A stretch of 64,000 bases of DNA from Candidatus Hinthialibacteria bacterium OLB16. Lineage in GTDB: Bacteria > Hinthialibacterota > Hinthialibacteria > OLB16. Shown piece by piece: positions 55,337 to 64,000 of this stretch. Position 1 is the first letter of the stretch. Each line of letters opens with the position of its first letter. Location: assembly GCA_001567115.1 (NCBI GenBank), contig LMZT01000163.1, forward strand, positions 1 to 64,000. The letters run 5' to 3'. The translations under genes were made by a program, and so were the position numbers. The notes beneath the pieces are model-generated. The model searched no databases. It saw only the letters and a list, made by a program, of their open reading frames with translations, and had not been told where the DNA came from.

Positions 55337-56030
55337 ACGAATTGAGGGCTGCCTCTCCCCAAACCGCTGTTAAAATTGAATTTGAAAATCATTTCGCTTC
55401 AGGGCATGAAAAAGGGTTGCGAGAACTTCGCGGGTGTGTTAATTTCTCTAAGTCCAAAGGATCGAACGGGTTGTGCACAACTTGTGAATAACTTGGCTGA
55501 GTTCCGGGGCATGGCTGGGGGAGAAAAGTCATGCATCGGAAGTCATGATCTCCGGGCCTGATTGATTCTTGCTTTTGCATGTTTGACAAAATGGTTTTCT
55601 GTCTTGCGTTTGGTCGAGACTGAAACCAGGTCAGTATTGTTGGCTTAACCTGCTCAATTTGTTGAAATTAGCCAACTGCGGCCGGTGGGTATTAAGGGTG
55701 AAAGAGTGATGACTTCGGCGAGAGGGGAATTCTGTGTGTCCAACCCGGAAGGCTCCCTCTGCGTTTGTTGTGAGACAACCTCCTTTTATTCCTCCACCGA
55801 CTGTTTCAGCTGCGATTGAAAAGAAGCCCATTTCTTGAAGGGGTTTCTTGCGGTTGTTTATAAGATGTGAATCATGGGGCTTGTGCGGGGGAGCATACTA
55901 AGAATGGGAGGCATGGCGGACACTTTACTTCAGACTCGAGGGGGCACGCATCCACCAACCATTCTGTGAGTCAGGTTGGCTGGAAATTGCTGAATCTGAA
56001 GCAAGGCTGTTTTTCGCATTCGATTGCTCA
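55337..56030. other. Long non-coding region upstream of dnaA, possible origin of replication
   Basis: About 690 bases without a credible gene lie between lgt and dnaA. TGTGAATAA at 55483-55491 matches the loose DnaA box TGTGNAWAA, and it sits in TTGTGCACAACTTGTGAATA, where the first half is a near box with one mismatch. TGTGAATCA at 55867 is another weak match. Only one good box was found and dnaN is not adjacent, so an origin is possible rather than shown. Confidence 0.35.
55835..55864 (+). promoter_or_regulatory. Candidate dnaA promoter
   Basis: TTGAAG (55835-55840) and TATAAG (55859-55864) are separated by 18 bases, an acceptable sigma-70-type pair. It would give a leader of about 160 bases before the dnaA ATG at 56031. 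Based on match to consensus only. Confidence 0.3.
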
Positions 56031-57390
56031 ATGAAACCATCGCAATTGGAAGTATGGCGTCATGTCGACCAGCTTCTGCGCGATCAACTGGAACCGGAAG
56101 ATTATGATTCCTGGTTCTCCGCAGTTTCTCTCGATTCCCTGGATGGGAAACAGGCGGTCCTGTCGGTTCCCTCGGTTCACCGCCGGGACTGGATACAGCG
56201 GCACTACCGAAGATATCTTGAAGATCTCTTCCGGATGGTTCTCGGCCAGGAAGTGCGCATCGAGTTCAAGGTCGGAGACTCGGCTCCCAGAGAAGTCTCG
56301 CAACCCCCCGGATCCCAAGGACTATGTGGAAGGCAGATCCGACTCCCAGACTGTCGGCCTGCCTCTCAACCCGCGCTACCGCTTCGATTCTTTCGTCGTA
56401 GGCGATGGGAACCGGATGACCCATGCCTATGCGCGTGCGGTGGCCGAAAATCCCCCGGGCGAGGTTTATAATCCGCTTTACCTCCATGGCGGGGTGGGGC
56501 TTGGAAAAACACACATCATGCACGCTATCGGCCAGGCGATCCGTGATTCCGGCCGGGGCCTGCGTGTCGCCTACCTGGATGCGGAAAGTTTTGTCAACGA
56601 ATTCATCATCGCGATTCAGAAAAAGAGCCGCAATGAGTTCCAGGAACGCTACCGCAATAATGTCGATGTCCTGCTGGTCGATGATATCCACTTCCTGGCC
56701 GGCAAAGATGCCACTCAGGAAGAGTTCTTCCACACCTTCAATTCTCTCTACAACAGCCGCAAGCAGATCGTGGTCTCCAGTGACTGCCCTCCCAAGAACC
56801 TGCCGCTCATTACCGAACGGTTGCGGTCCAGGTTCGCCGGAGGCCTGATCACCGAAATTCAGGCGCCCGACCTGGAAACACGTGAAGCGATCCTGCTCAT
56901 GAAGTGCGAGCAGGAAAACATCCATCTTCCCGGCGAAGTCATCCGCCTGATCGCCCAGCGTGTCCAGAGCAGCATCCGTGAACTCGAGGGTGCGCTGGTC
57001 AAACTGGCCGCCCATTCCCGTTACACCGGCAAGTCGATCAATATCGAAGTCGCTCAGCAGATCCTTCGTGATGTTGTCCATGATGATCCGACCGGAATCT
57101 CGATCGAGAAGATCCAGAAACAGGTCGCTGAGCATTTCCGTGTGAAAACCAGCGATCTGCTTGGCTCAAAACGGAATCGTTCCATCGCGGTTCCGAGGAG
57201 GGTGGCCATGTACCTCAGCCGGGAACTGACCAATCATTCCTTCCCGGAAATTGGAGTGTTTTTCGGCAACAAGGACCACAGCACAGTCATCCATGCCTGC
57301 AAGAAAGTCGAATCGGAAATGAGTGAATCCGAGGAATTCCTGAAGTTCATCGACCGGCTTAAACAGGAAATCCGTGGGATGAGTTCATAA
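56031..57390 (+). CDS. dnaA: Chromosomal replication initiator DnaA, frameshifted
   Basis: The N-terminal domain I reads MKPSQLEVWRHVDQLL...DYDSWFSAVSLDSLDG in the frame from 56031. Near the C6 run at 56304-56309 the frame changes; one fewer C joins VSQPP to DPKDYVEGRS. The rest is a complete DnaA: NPRYRFDSFVVGDGNRMTHA, Walker A GGVGLGKTHIMHAI, Walker B VDVLLVDDIHFLAG, and the domain IV DnaA-box binding helix AMYLSRELTNHSFPEIG with FFGNKDHSTVIHACKK. Total about 452 residues when joined. DnaA initiates replication and is usually essential, so the break is probably a sequencing error. The gene faces the candidate origin. Confidence 0.95.
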
Positions 57391-57532
57391 CCGGGTTTCG
57401 GGTCTTTCACATTCCGGATAATTCTGGAAAATATCAATCTCTCAAAGTCTTCGGATCTTTGATATGTTTGTCATTCCGGAGATTGTTTGATATCATTTAA
57501 TATGTGAATTTCACCTCTACTGGAAGCCAGCC

Positions 57533-58999
57533 ATGCCCCAAAGACCACCGAAACTGTTAGCCTATTTTGAAAAGGGCATGAAAGCCATGAATGCCCAGGA
57601 CCATGAAGGTGCGGCGGAATGGTTTGCCGCCATTGTCGATATCACTCCGGCCGACAAGGAAGCCCTCGAACTGTATGAAAAATGCCGCATGGTCCATGCC
57701 CAGAAGGGGCTGACTTTTTTCAAACGGCTGCTGTATTCACTGCTTGGAAACCTCCTTTACTCCTTCGGGATGAAAAAACAGGCTGTTTATTACCTCGGTG
57801 TCCTTTCCATGGACAAGCCGCATGACCCCCAGCTGGCCGCCAAATATGGCAACTCCCTGCTGGCTTCCTCACAATCCGCTCTGGCATCGCTCGCTTTCCG
57901 GAGGGCTTTGCAGTTCCGCCCGAATGACAAGGCGATCCTGAAAGCCGCCGGTCCTGCTTTCGAAAAGATCGAAGATGCCCCGGCCGCCATCGATGTCTAC
58001 CACCGCCTTTCCAAACTGGAGCCTTTGAAAGGTGAATGGAGTGTCAAAGTCAAAAATCTGAGCGCTAACCATTATGGAGAATCGGGTGGCATCACCAACC
58101 TGAAGGATCGCCGTGCCGAAGAGGAGAAAAAGGCGCTCCAGCAGCAGACTGTGGAAGGCAAAGAAGAACGCATCCGCGAGCTCCTCGATCTGTACAACTC
58201 CGACCGTGAAGCCAACAAAGGGGTTCTCTGCGAGATCGGCAGGCTTCTGGTTCAGATCGAAAAATTCGACCAGGCGCTGGCCATCTGGGGGCGTGTCCTC
58301 GAAGGCCTGAAATCCGCCGGCACGGATGAGGACAAGCCCGACCTCGATGACCGCCAGGTCGAAGAAGCCCTCCACATGACCGCTCTGTGCAATGAAAAAA
58401 AGGAGCGCTTCGACAAAGCGGAAGAGGGCTATGAAACCCTCCTTCAGAAATTCCCCACCGACACCCGTTATTGTGACTGCCTTTATGCGGTTCGCCTGAA
58501 GGTCCTGGAGAACCGGATCGCCGCTGAGCCGGACAACCCCCAGCTGCTCGAAGAGAAAAAGAAACTTCGAGTCGATTACCTGGAGAACAAAGCCGGAATC
58601 CTGTCCGGGCTGGTTGAAAAACGCGCTGGTGATCCTGACCTTCTCCTGGCTTATGGCAAGGTATTGACCGAAAAAGGTGATCTTGATGAAGCCATTCCGA
58701 TCATCCAGAAAGCCTCCCAGAATCCGGCCCGTGCTTTCCCTGCTTTGCGCCAGCTGGGGTGGCTGTTCATCGAAAAGGGGCAGATCCCCCTGGCTATCGA
58801 TACCCTGAAAAGGGCACTCGAAAAAGCCCCGCCTTCACGCTCCCCATCGGGTGATGTCAAAGACATCTGGTATGGTTTGGGAGAGTGCTATTTTCGGCAG
58901 GGCGACAAGGTCAATGCCCGTGAATGGTGGAAGAATATCTATGAGTGTGATATCGAATTCCGGGATATCCGTGAACGTTACGAAGGCCTGATGGCCTGA
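57533..58999 (+). CDS. TPR-repeat protein of unknown function
   Basis: A 488-residue, strongly helical protein. Repeats of the 34-residue TPR type can be followed, such as ALAIWGRVLEGL, KAEEGYETLLQKFP and LAIDTLKRALEKAPP, with a charged helical stretch (RAEEEKKALQQQ) in the middle. Early residues include one short hydrophobic patch (FKRLLYSLLGNLLYSF), which may be a membrane-associated or buried helix; no signal peptide is present. TPR proteins act as scaffolds. It stands alone between dnaA and hemC in the same direction. Function unknown. Confidence 0.75.
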   Translation: MPQRPPKLLAYFEKGMKAMNAQDHEGAAEWFAAIVDITPADKEALELYEKCRMVHAQKGLTFFKRLLYSLLGNLLYSFGMKKQAVYYLGVLSMDKPHDPQLAAKYGNSLLASSQSALASLAFRRALQFRPNDKAILKAAGPAFEKIEDAPAAIDVYHRLSKLEPLKGEWSVKVKNLSANHYGESGGITNLKDRRAEEEKKALQQQTVEGKEERIRELLDLYNSDREANKGVLCEIGRLLVQIEKFDQALAIWGRVLEGLKSAGTDEDKPDLDDRQVEEALHMTALCNEKKERFDKAEEGYETLLQKFPTDTRYCDCLYAVRLKVLENRIAAEPDNPQLLEEKKKLRVDYLENKAGILSGLVEKRAGDPDLLLAYGKVLTEKGDLDEAIPIIQKASQNPARAFPALRQLGWLFIEKGQIPLAIDTLKRALEKAPPSRSPSGDVKDIWYGLGECYFRQGDKVNAREWWKNIYECDIEFRDIRERYEGLMA

Positions 59000-59057
59000 C
59001 CTCTTCAGTCATGGATCCATTCTTCCTGCCTGAACAAGAACGGAACCCTGCAGCCCC

Positions 59058-59978
59058 ATGATCGATTCTGTCCGGATCGGCACACGCGGCAGTCCGCTCG
59101 CACTCTGGCAGGCGGACTGGGTCAAAAAGTCCCTTGCCAGACTGGGAATTTCCTCCTGCATCGAAATCATCCGCACCAGTGGAGACAAACACACACAAGG
59201 CCCCCTTGCCGACAAAGGAGGCAAAGGGCTTTTCGTCAAGGAACTTGAAGAAGCTCTGCTTCAGGGAACAATCGACCTGGCGGTTCACAGCCTCAAGGAT
59301 GTTCCCACTGCCCTTGATCCACGCTTTCATCTGGCCGCCTTTCTTCCACGCGCAGATGTCCGTGACTGCCTGGTATGGCCGGGGCCGTTTACTCATATCA
59401 CCGACCTTCCACCAGGCCTGCTTCTGGGGTCGTGCAGTCTGCGGCGGATCTCCCAGATGCTGGTTCTGAATCCTCACCTGAAGGTGGAACCACTCCGTGG
59501 GAATGTCGAAACACGGCTTGAAAAAGTCCGCACCGGACGGGTGGGTGCGACCCTTCTCGCCAAAGCCGGCCTGGATCGCCTCGGAATAAGCGATGCCGGC
59601 CTTCTCCATCCGCTTCCTCTCGAGGACCTCATACCGGCAGCAGGGCAGGGGATTGTGGCGATCGAGATCGACACACGCCAGGATCCGCTCCGTGATCTCC
59701 TTTCGCAAATCGACTGTGCAGAGTCACGGTATGCTGCCGAAGCGGAAAGGACAGTCGTTCAGACCCTGGGAGGGACCTGTGTCAGCCCGATCGGCGCCTA
59801 TGCCTCGGTCGATCGGGATCAGTTGTCTGTGCAGGCATTTGTTGGCGATCACCAGGGCAGGAGGACGCTCCGGGATTCAGTGACCGGGCCTGTCCACCAG
59901 CGTGTGGAACTTGCGAGAGGATTGGCTGAAGGCCTGCTGCGCTCGGGTGCAGCAGAAATTCTGGCCTCCTGCGGCTGA
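59058..59978 (+). CDS. hemC: Porphobilinogen deaminase (hydroxymethylbilane synthase)
   Basis: A 306-residue protein with all family blocks: RIGTRGSPLALWQADWV at the start, then IEIIRTSGDKHTQGPLAD, DLAVHSLKDVPTAL with the catalytic Asp, and GSCSLRRISQ, EPLRGNVETRLEKV in the middle. The dipyrromethane cofactor Cys is in LGGTCVSPIGA at about residue 240. It polymerises four porphobilinogens on the way to haem. No other hem gene is adjacent. The ATG at 59058 is preceded by no strong RBS. Confidence 0.95.
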   Translation: MIDSVRIGTRGSPLALWQADWVKKSLARLGISSCIEIIRTSGDKHTQGPLADKGGKGLFVKELEEALLQGTIDLAVHSLKDVPTALDPRFHLAAFLPRADVRDCLVWPGPFTHITDLPPGLLLGSCSLRRISQMLVLNPHLKVEPLRGNVETRLEKVRTGRVGATLLAKAGLDRLGISDAGLLHPLPLEDLIPAAGQGIVAIEIDTRQDPLRDLLSQIDCAESRYAAEAERTVVQTLGGTCVSPIGAYASVDRDQLSVQAFVGDHQGRRTLRDSVTGPVHQRVELARGLAEGLLRSGAAEILASCG

Positions 59979-60021
59979 GGGCAGCTGTTGGGTTCGATGC
60001 TCCAGTTAATGAGGAGATGGC

Positions 60022-60600
60022 ATGGAACTTGAAAATGTCGAACTGCTGATGATCCGGCCCCACCTGGCGGAAATTCCGCAGCATCAACTCCCGCCCGGCT
60101 ACCTCCTGCGGACATTCAACGATCCCGATATCCGTCAGTGGGTCCGCATCCATGAACTCGCCGACCAGTTCAACTCGGTAACCCTGGATACCTTCTATAA
60201 CGAGTTCGGGGCGGACATGGGTTCTCTCAAAGAACGGTCTTTTTACCTCGATGCACCCGATGGTGCCACCATCGGAACCGCCACCGCCTGGTATAATCCT
60301 TCATTCGAAGGGGCCGATTATGGAAGGGTTCACTGGGTGGCGATTGTCCCTGAAGCACAAGGCAAAGGACTCTCCAGGCCACTGTTGACCGCAGTCATGA
60401 ACTGCCTTCAGGCCAATCACGAGAGAGCCTATCTGGCGACCTCGAGCGCACGCCTGGCGGCGATCCGCCTTTACCTGGAATTTGGCTTTTCTCCCTACAC
60501 CAATCCCGAATTTCCTCTTGAGGGCTGGCGGGTCGTGAAACAGAATTTCCTTTCTGCCGGGCTGGCTGTTCCGCCGCAGGTGGAATCCATCTGCAGATAA
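60022..60600 (+). CDS. GNAT-family acetyltransferase
   Basis: A 192-residue protein. The acetyl-CoA-binding signature is VHWVAIVPEAQGKGLSRPLL (Q/RxxGxG/A-type loop GKGLS), followed by ATSSARLAAIRLYLEFGF, the usual C-terminal GNAT helix and strand. The N-terminal 30 residues before the domain are not recognised. Substrate unknown. GAGGAGAT precedes the ATG. It is convergent with the DegT aminotransferase. Confidence 0.85.
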   Translation: MELENVELLMIRPHLAEIPQHQLPPGYLLRTFNDPDIRQWVRIHELADQFNSVTLDTFYNEFGADMGSLKERSFYLDAPDGATIGTATAWYNPSFEGADYGRVHWVAIVPEAQGKGLSRPLLTAVMNCLQANHERAYLATSSARLAAIRLYLEFGFSPYTNPEFPLEGWRVVKQNFLSAGLAVPPQVESICR

Positions 60601-60615
60601 GGTGTTCGGTCCCTG

Positions 60616-61848
60616 TCAGGCTGCTGACCAGTTCCTCAGCTCGGAGAGGCTCCTGTAAATTTTTCGAATCGCCTGCGAAATCATTTCCACATGCTGTGTC
60701 GTGGATCCGAGAAGCGCATTCTGCCGAATCCAGACCGAAGTTTCACGGCAGACCCTGTCGGTAGCCGGAAGGTGGCACTTCTCATAATCCGGCAATGCCA
60801 GCCCGCGCAGAAAGGCCTGCGCATCCGCGAGAAAGCCTTTTTCATGGTGCAGCGGACGATACCCGGGGCGGCAGATGATCCCCTCTGCTTCCATGGCTTT
60901 CATGAAAGTCTCCCGTGGTATCCCTCCGAACTTTTCGCTGTCAAACCGCAGGATGAGGAGGTGCAGGGCATGGCAGTCCACACGCGGGTCGCGTGACTGC
61001 AGCTCGATTCCCGGGACATCCGCAAGGGCAGATTTGAGATAGGCCCAGTTTTTCTCCCGTTGTTTGAAATATTCCTCGAACCGTTCCACCTGTGCGAGCA
61101 GGACTGCTGCCTGGAATGCCCCCATCCTGAAGTTATTTCCAAGTGTCTGGTGCTCATATTCAGCCCCGCCCACCCAGCGTCCGCAGTTCTTGAGGCTGGT
61201 GCAGATCTCCCACAGGTCCTGGCGGTCAGTGGTCAGCATTCCCCCCTCTCCAGCAGCCAGGTTCTTGCTGGACTGAAAACTGAAGCTGCCGATATCTCCG
61301 ATCGAGCCGACCCCACGGCCATTCCAGACCGCGCCATGGGCCTGAGCCGCATCCTCGACAACCGCCAGTTTATGTTCCGAAGCGATCTGGCACAGGGCAT
61401 CCATATCACAGGGGCACCCGGCGATGTGGACCGGAATGAGAGCGCGAGTGCGTGGAGTGATGCAGTTTCTGACCGATTCGGGATCCAGATTGAATGTGCC
61501 TGGATCAATATCCGCGAACACCGGGATGGCATGGCACCACAAAACAGCAGCCGCGGTCGCCATGAAGGTGTATGAGGGGACAATGACCTCATCGCCCCGG
61601 CCGATTCCCAGCGCCCGCAAGGCCACCATCAGGCTGACTGTTCCATTCGAAACAGAAACCGCGTAACGGGCACTCTGCAGCCTTGCAAAGCGCTGCTCCC
61701 ATTCATCGATCAGTTTGGAGTCCAGTCCCCAGTATCCGCTTTCCAAGGCTTCAGTGAGGCGGTCGAGCTCGCCCTGCCCCCACTGCGGCCAACGGACAAA
61801 AGGTTCAGTGCATGTTTTCGGTCCGCCCAGAAGAGCCAATTGACTCAT
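60616..61848 (-). CDS. DegT/DnrJ/EryC1/StrS-family PLP aminotransferase
   Basis: A 410-residue fold type I PLP enzyme. PSYTFMATAAAVLWCHAIPV, ALIPVHIAGCPCDMDAL and VVEDAAQAHGAVWNG are the family blocks with the cofactor Asp and Gln. The PLP Lys lies in SFSFQSSKNLAAGEGG at about residue 195. The C-terminal substrate loop follows. Family members aminate sugar nucleotides (dTDP- or UDP-keto sugars) or inositols for antibiotics and surface glycans. No nucleotide sugar genes are adjacent, so the sugar is unknown. Confidence 0.92.
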   Translation of the reverse strand: MSQLALLGGPKTCTEPFVRWPQWGQGELDRLTEALESGYWGLDSKLIDEWEQRFARLQSARYAVSVSNGTVSLMVALRALGIGRGDEVIVPSYTFMATAAAVLWCHAIPVFADIDPGTFNLDPESVRNCITPRTRALIPVHIAGCPCDMDALCQIASEHKLAVVEDAAQAHGAVWNGRGVGSIGDIGSFSFQSSKNLAAGEGGMLTTDRQDLWEICTSLKNCGRWVGGAEYEHQTLGNNFRMGAFQAAVLLAQVERFEEYFKQREKNWAYLKSALADVPGIELQSRDPRVDCHALHLLILRFDSEKFGGIPRETFMKAMEAEGIICRPGYRPLHHEKGFLADAQAFLRGLALPDYEKCHLPATDRVCRETSVWIRQNALLGSTTQHVEMISQAIRKIYRSLSELRNWSAA

Positions 61849-62007
61849 GTGTTCAAACTGCCTTTCTTGATCAGGAGGAATAAAAAGTGATCATCCGATA
61901 TGAAATGATATTAACTCAAGCCGAACGAAAACCACACCACCCTGCCTCCCAGGACCGGGGCATCCAGGAAAACCCAGTTCCTCCATGGATCAGCCGGGGG
62001 AGAGTTC

Positions 62008-63522
62008 CTATTTGGCCCCCATGGCCAATGCACCGGATGCAACCGGCAGGTGCTGGTTTTGAGGGGGCGAAGAGGTTTTGCACCTCTGCTGGTAGGCCTT
62101 ATCGAGCTTCTGGATGCTTGCTTCAACCCACTCTTTCTCGGGCAGATGATACACCGATTCCGGGAAATACCGGATGGTGGATTTCAGATAACGCATCCAG
62201 GCCATGCGGATTTTATGGCTTTTGATGGTGTTGATCAGGAAGCGGGTTGCATAGAATTTCCAGGGCTTCTCGAGGAACCAGTAGCCATACTGGCCGATCG
62301 CTTCGATCAGATCGGCTGGCCCGTTGACATTGGTCACCAGGTTGTCATGGTTGCAGGCCGGCAGCAGGTCGAAGTTGCCATCGAAGGCATTGCAGCTGAC
62401 CGCCTCATCCCCCAGCTCGGTGCCTGGGTAAGGCATGAAAAAGTGGACAATCATGCAATGCACCCGGGTCTTGATGACCATGGCGATGGTTCCCAGGATC
62501 GATTCCAGGGTTTCACCGGGAATTCCCACCATGATCGACGAAACGATATCGATTCCGTTCTTCTCACAGAGGTCTCTGGCGCGGAACAGGTCTGAGTTTT
62601 TAACCGGCTTCTTGAGGATCCTCAGACGTGTGGCTTCATCTCCTGTCTCGACCGCAAAGAAAATTCTCAGGCAGCCGGCCTCTGCCAGCTGCGCTGTCAG
62701 TTCCTCGCTGCGCATGACATTGGCGATGCTGTGGCAGTGGAAGGGAAGGCGCACCTGGTCGCGCATCATCGGCAGAAAATCGTTGAGCCAGCGGTTCTGG
62801 ATCAGGAACACATCATCCTGGAAGGCGATATAACGGAACCCGTAACGTTCTTTTGTTTCAATCAGTTCCTTGATGACATTGGCAGGGCTGCGCCGGCGGA
62901 CATTCGGGCCGCTTTCGATTTCACGCTGAGCGTGGTTATAGCAGAAGGTGCAGTCGAAGGGGCAGCCCCGGGCCGTGATGAAGTACCCGATCCCATCCTT
63001 CCACAAGTGCTCGAAGGGGCGCACCAGCTCTTTATCCGAAAAAGGCAGCGAGTCGAGATCGTCCAGGTTCGGGCGGACACCATTGCGGGTTATTTCACCA
63101 TCTTTTTTTACCCACAGGTTGGGGGTGTTTCTGTAGTCACGGCCTTCCTGCATCGCGGTGACATACTCCAGCATGGGGTATTCGCCTTCGCTGCGGCAGA
63201 CCACATCGGCTCCGGGATCTTCGATCATCTCCGGGAAGAAGGTCGGATGCGGCCCGCCATAGATGACCGGCAGCCCGAGGGCTTCTTTGAGGATGCGTGT
63301 CCGCGCCAGCATCTCTTTGTGCTGGCCTGTGCAGGTGGAGACAGCCAGCAGATTCGGCTTGCGTTTGGCGACTGCTTCAATCAGGTCGGAAGGGTTGGGA
63401 GTCTGGTCGGAATTGATGGCTTCGCACTCATGCCCGTTCTGTTTGAGGACCGCAGAAATGGTGGTGACACCGATCGGCTCCTGGCCAAGGATCAGATCAT
63501 CGAATAAAAATAGGACCTTCAT
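62008..63522 (-). CDS. B12-binding domain radical SAM enzyme
   Basis: ATG 63522 (MKVLFLFDDLILGQEP) is chosen; the frame extends 47 codons upstream into low-complexity sequence. The N-terminal part is a cobalamin-binding-type Rossmann domain (PIGVTTISAVLKQNGHECEA, VIYGGPHPTFFPEM). The radical SAM cluster motif follows: TARGCPFDCTFCYNHA (CxxxCxxC) at about residue 205. Then KERYGFRYIAFQDDVFL, and VGIPGETLESI typical of the SAM core. The last third (YYATRFLINTIKSHKIRM-like) is specific and unassigned. Such enzymes methylate or rearrange unactivated carbons; the product is unknown. It is near the DegT gene on the same strand. Confidence 0.9.
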   Translation of the reverse strand: MKVLFLFDDLILGQEPIGVTTISAVLKQNGHECEAINSDQTPNPSDLIEAVAKRKPNLLAVSTCTGQHKEMLARTRILKEALGLPVIYGGPHPTFFPEMIEDPGADVVCRSEGEYPMLEYVTAMQEGRDYRNTPNLWVKKDGEITRNGVRPNLDDLDSLPFSDKELVRPFEHLWKDGIGYFITARGCPFDCTFCYNHAQREIESGPNVRRRSPANVIKELIETKERYGFRYIAFQDDVFLIQNRWLNDFLPMMRDQVRLPFHCHSIANVMRSEELTAQLAEAGCLRIFFAVETGDEATRLRILKKPVKNSDLFRARDLCEKNGIDIVSSIMVGIPGETLESILGTIAMVIKTRVHCMIVHFFMPYPGTELGDEAVSCNAFDGNFDLLPACNHDNLVTNVNGPADLIEAIGQYGYWFLEKPWKFYATRFLINTIKSHKIRMAWMRYLKSTIRYFPESVYHLPEKEWVEASIQKLDKAYQQRCKTSSPPQNQHLPVASGALAMGAK

Positions 63523-63769
63523 GACAGGTTTTCCTCTCCGGCCGGTAATGAAACCGCCTTTTGGTTCGCCCAATGGACCCTGAATTTCACTTAAAAACCA
63601 CTCGGAGAAACATCTCCTTCTCCGTTTCACTTTGAGTCTAGCTGCCCGATTCCCCGATGTCAATCAGGTTTCCGAACGCACCTCCAGCACATCCTCTCCC
63701 ATCGGAGGCAGCACCGAAAAGAATCTTCAGAGCAGCAACCCGCAGGCGATGGCCTGTTCTTCCGGAGCC

Positions 63770-64000
63770 TCAACTCATCGCTGGATCGGAAATTGTCCAC
63801 TGGCCATTTTCAACCCGCCCGGCAAATCGGTACGAAGTCCCATTGGCACTCGCAGAAAGATCGTACCACTGTTTGCCCGCCTGTGTGGAAACCTTGATCT
63901 CCTGTTTCTGGCCCGGATTGAGCGAAACCGGATCGAAATGGCCGCCATACGATTCATCCGCCAGGGTGATGCGGATCGGCTTGTCCGAAGTATTGGCAAG
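63770..64000 (-). CDS. C-terminal part of a phospholipase C (DUF756 domain), cut by the window edge
   Basis: On the minus strand 77 codons run from the window edge to a TGA at 63770-63772. The product reads ITLADESYGGHFDPVSLNPG, then KQWYDLSASANGTSYRFAGR and ends VENGQWTISDPAMS. Repeats of a beta-sandwich with WYDLS and GRVENG...SDPA match the C-terminal domain of bacterial phosphocholine-preferring phospholipase C (DUF756). The catalytic part is outside the window. These enzymes hydrolyse phosphatidylcholine or sphingomyelin and are usually exported by Tat. A Pcs gene lies 19 kb away. Confidence 0.8.
   Translation of the reverse strand, partial: LANTSDKPIRITLADESYGGHFDPVSLNPGQKQEIKVSTQAGKQWYDLSASANGTSYRFAGRVENGQWTISDPAMS

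Noticed and set aside
55337-56030. Short frames of 60-70 residues in the dnaA upstream region
   Set aside because: No Shine-Dalgarno, odd composition and no similarity to known proteins.
60600-60640. Terminator hairpin after the GNAT gene
   Set aside because: Base pairing is too short and imperfect; nothing reliable.

Overview
The window reads as chromosome of an uncultured diderm (Gram-negative type) bacterium of moderately high GC. Supporting genes are lipoprotein maturation (lnt, lspA, lgt), a heptosyltransferase-like GT9, a Wzz-like chain-length protein, a pseudopilin, and housekeeping dnaA, ileS, hemC and ribF. No rRNA or diagnostic marker fixes the phylum. The secreted TIM-barrel proteins, the SnoaL plus Gly-rich protein pair and the pseudopilin style recall Planctomycetes and neighbouring candidate phyla, but that is inference.

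Layout. 1-7371 (minus): the 3' part of a lipid-initiated hybrid cluster: fatty acyl-AMP ligase, acyl carrier protein, one PKS module (KS, degenerate AT, KR, ACP), then an NRPS condensation domain that leaves the window. 7846-10499: a large membrane glycosyltransferase. 10542-15345 (minus): an SbcC/YhaN-like and SbcD/YhaO-like DNA repair pair. 15477-17548 (minus): a membrane Fe-S electron-transfer protein split in two. 17694-25042 (plus): YacG-like zinc finger, lnt, Wzz-like, heparinase II/III-like and GT4 genes, mostly tightly packed. 25052-31958 (minus): a lipoprotein, a ribose-type ABC ATPase and permease, a DUF1858 protein, ribF, GT9 and an ABC-2 permease. 32359-38884 (plus): a second ribose-type ABC system with a binding protein, followed by two exported TIM-barrel-like proteins; a convergent sialidase follows. 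40313-43647: a decayed nucleotide cyclase piece, a SnoaL/Gly-rich pair, an integrase-like C-terminal remnant and a CAU tRNA. 43721-49641: pseudopilin, phosphatidylcholine synthase, a RecA-like protein with a small helical partner, an exported glycosidase-like protein and an MFS transporter. 49837-60600: kelch protein, ileS, lspA, lgt, a dnaA upstream region, dnaA, TPR protein, hemC and a GNAT. 60616-64000 (minus): DegT aminotransferase, B12-binding radical SAM enzyme, and the C-terminus of a phospholipase C cut by the window edge.

Two themes stand out. The first is sugar scavenging: back-to-back ABC importers with a single visible binding protein, exported hydrolase-like proteins and a sialidase. 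The second is the unusual acyl-PKS-NRPS line with a catalytically dead AT.

A caution: at least six single-base reading-frame breaks occur, in the ACP/KS junction, KS, glycosyltransferase, SbcC-like gene, yacG and dnaA. dnaA is normally essential and the breaks favour short homopolymers, so consensus sequencing error is the simplest explanation; these genes are probably intact in the organism.
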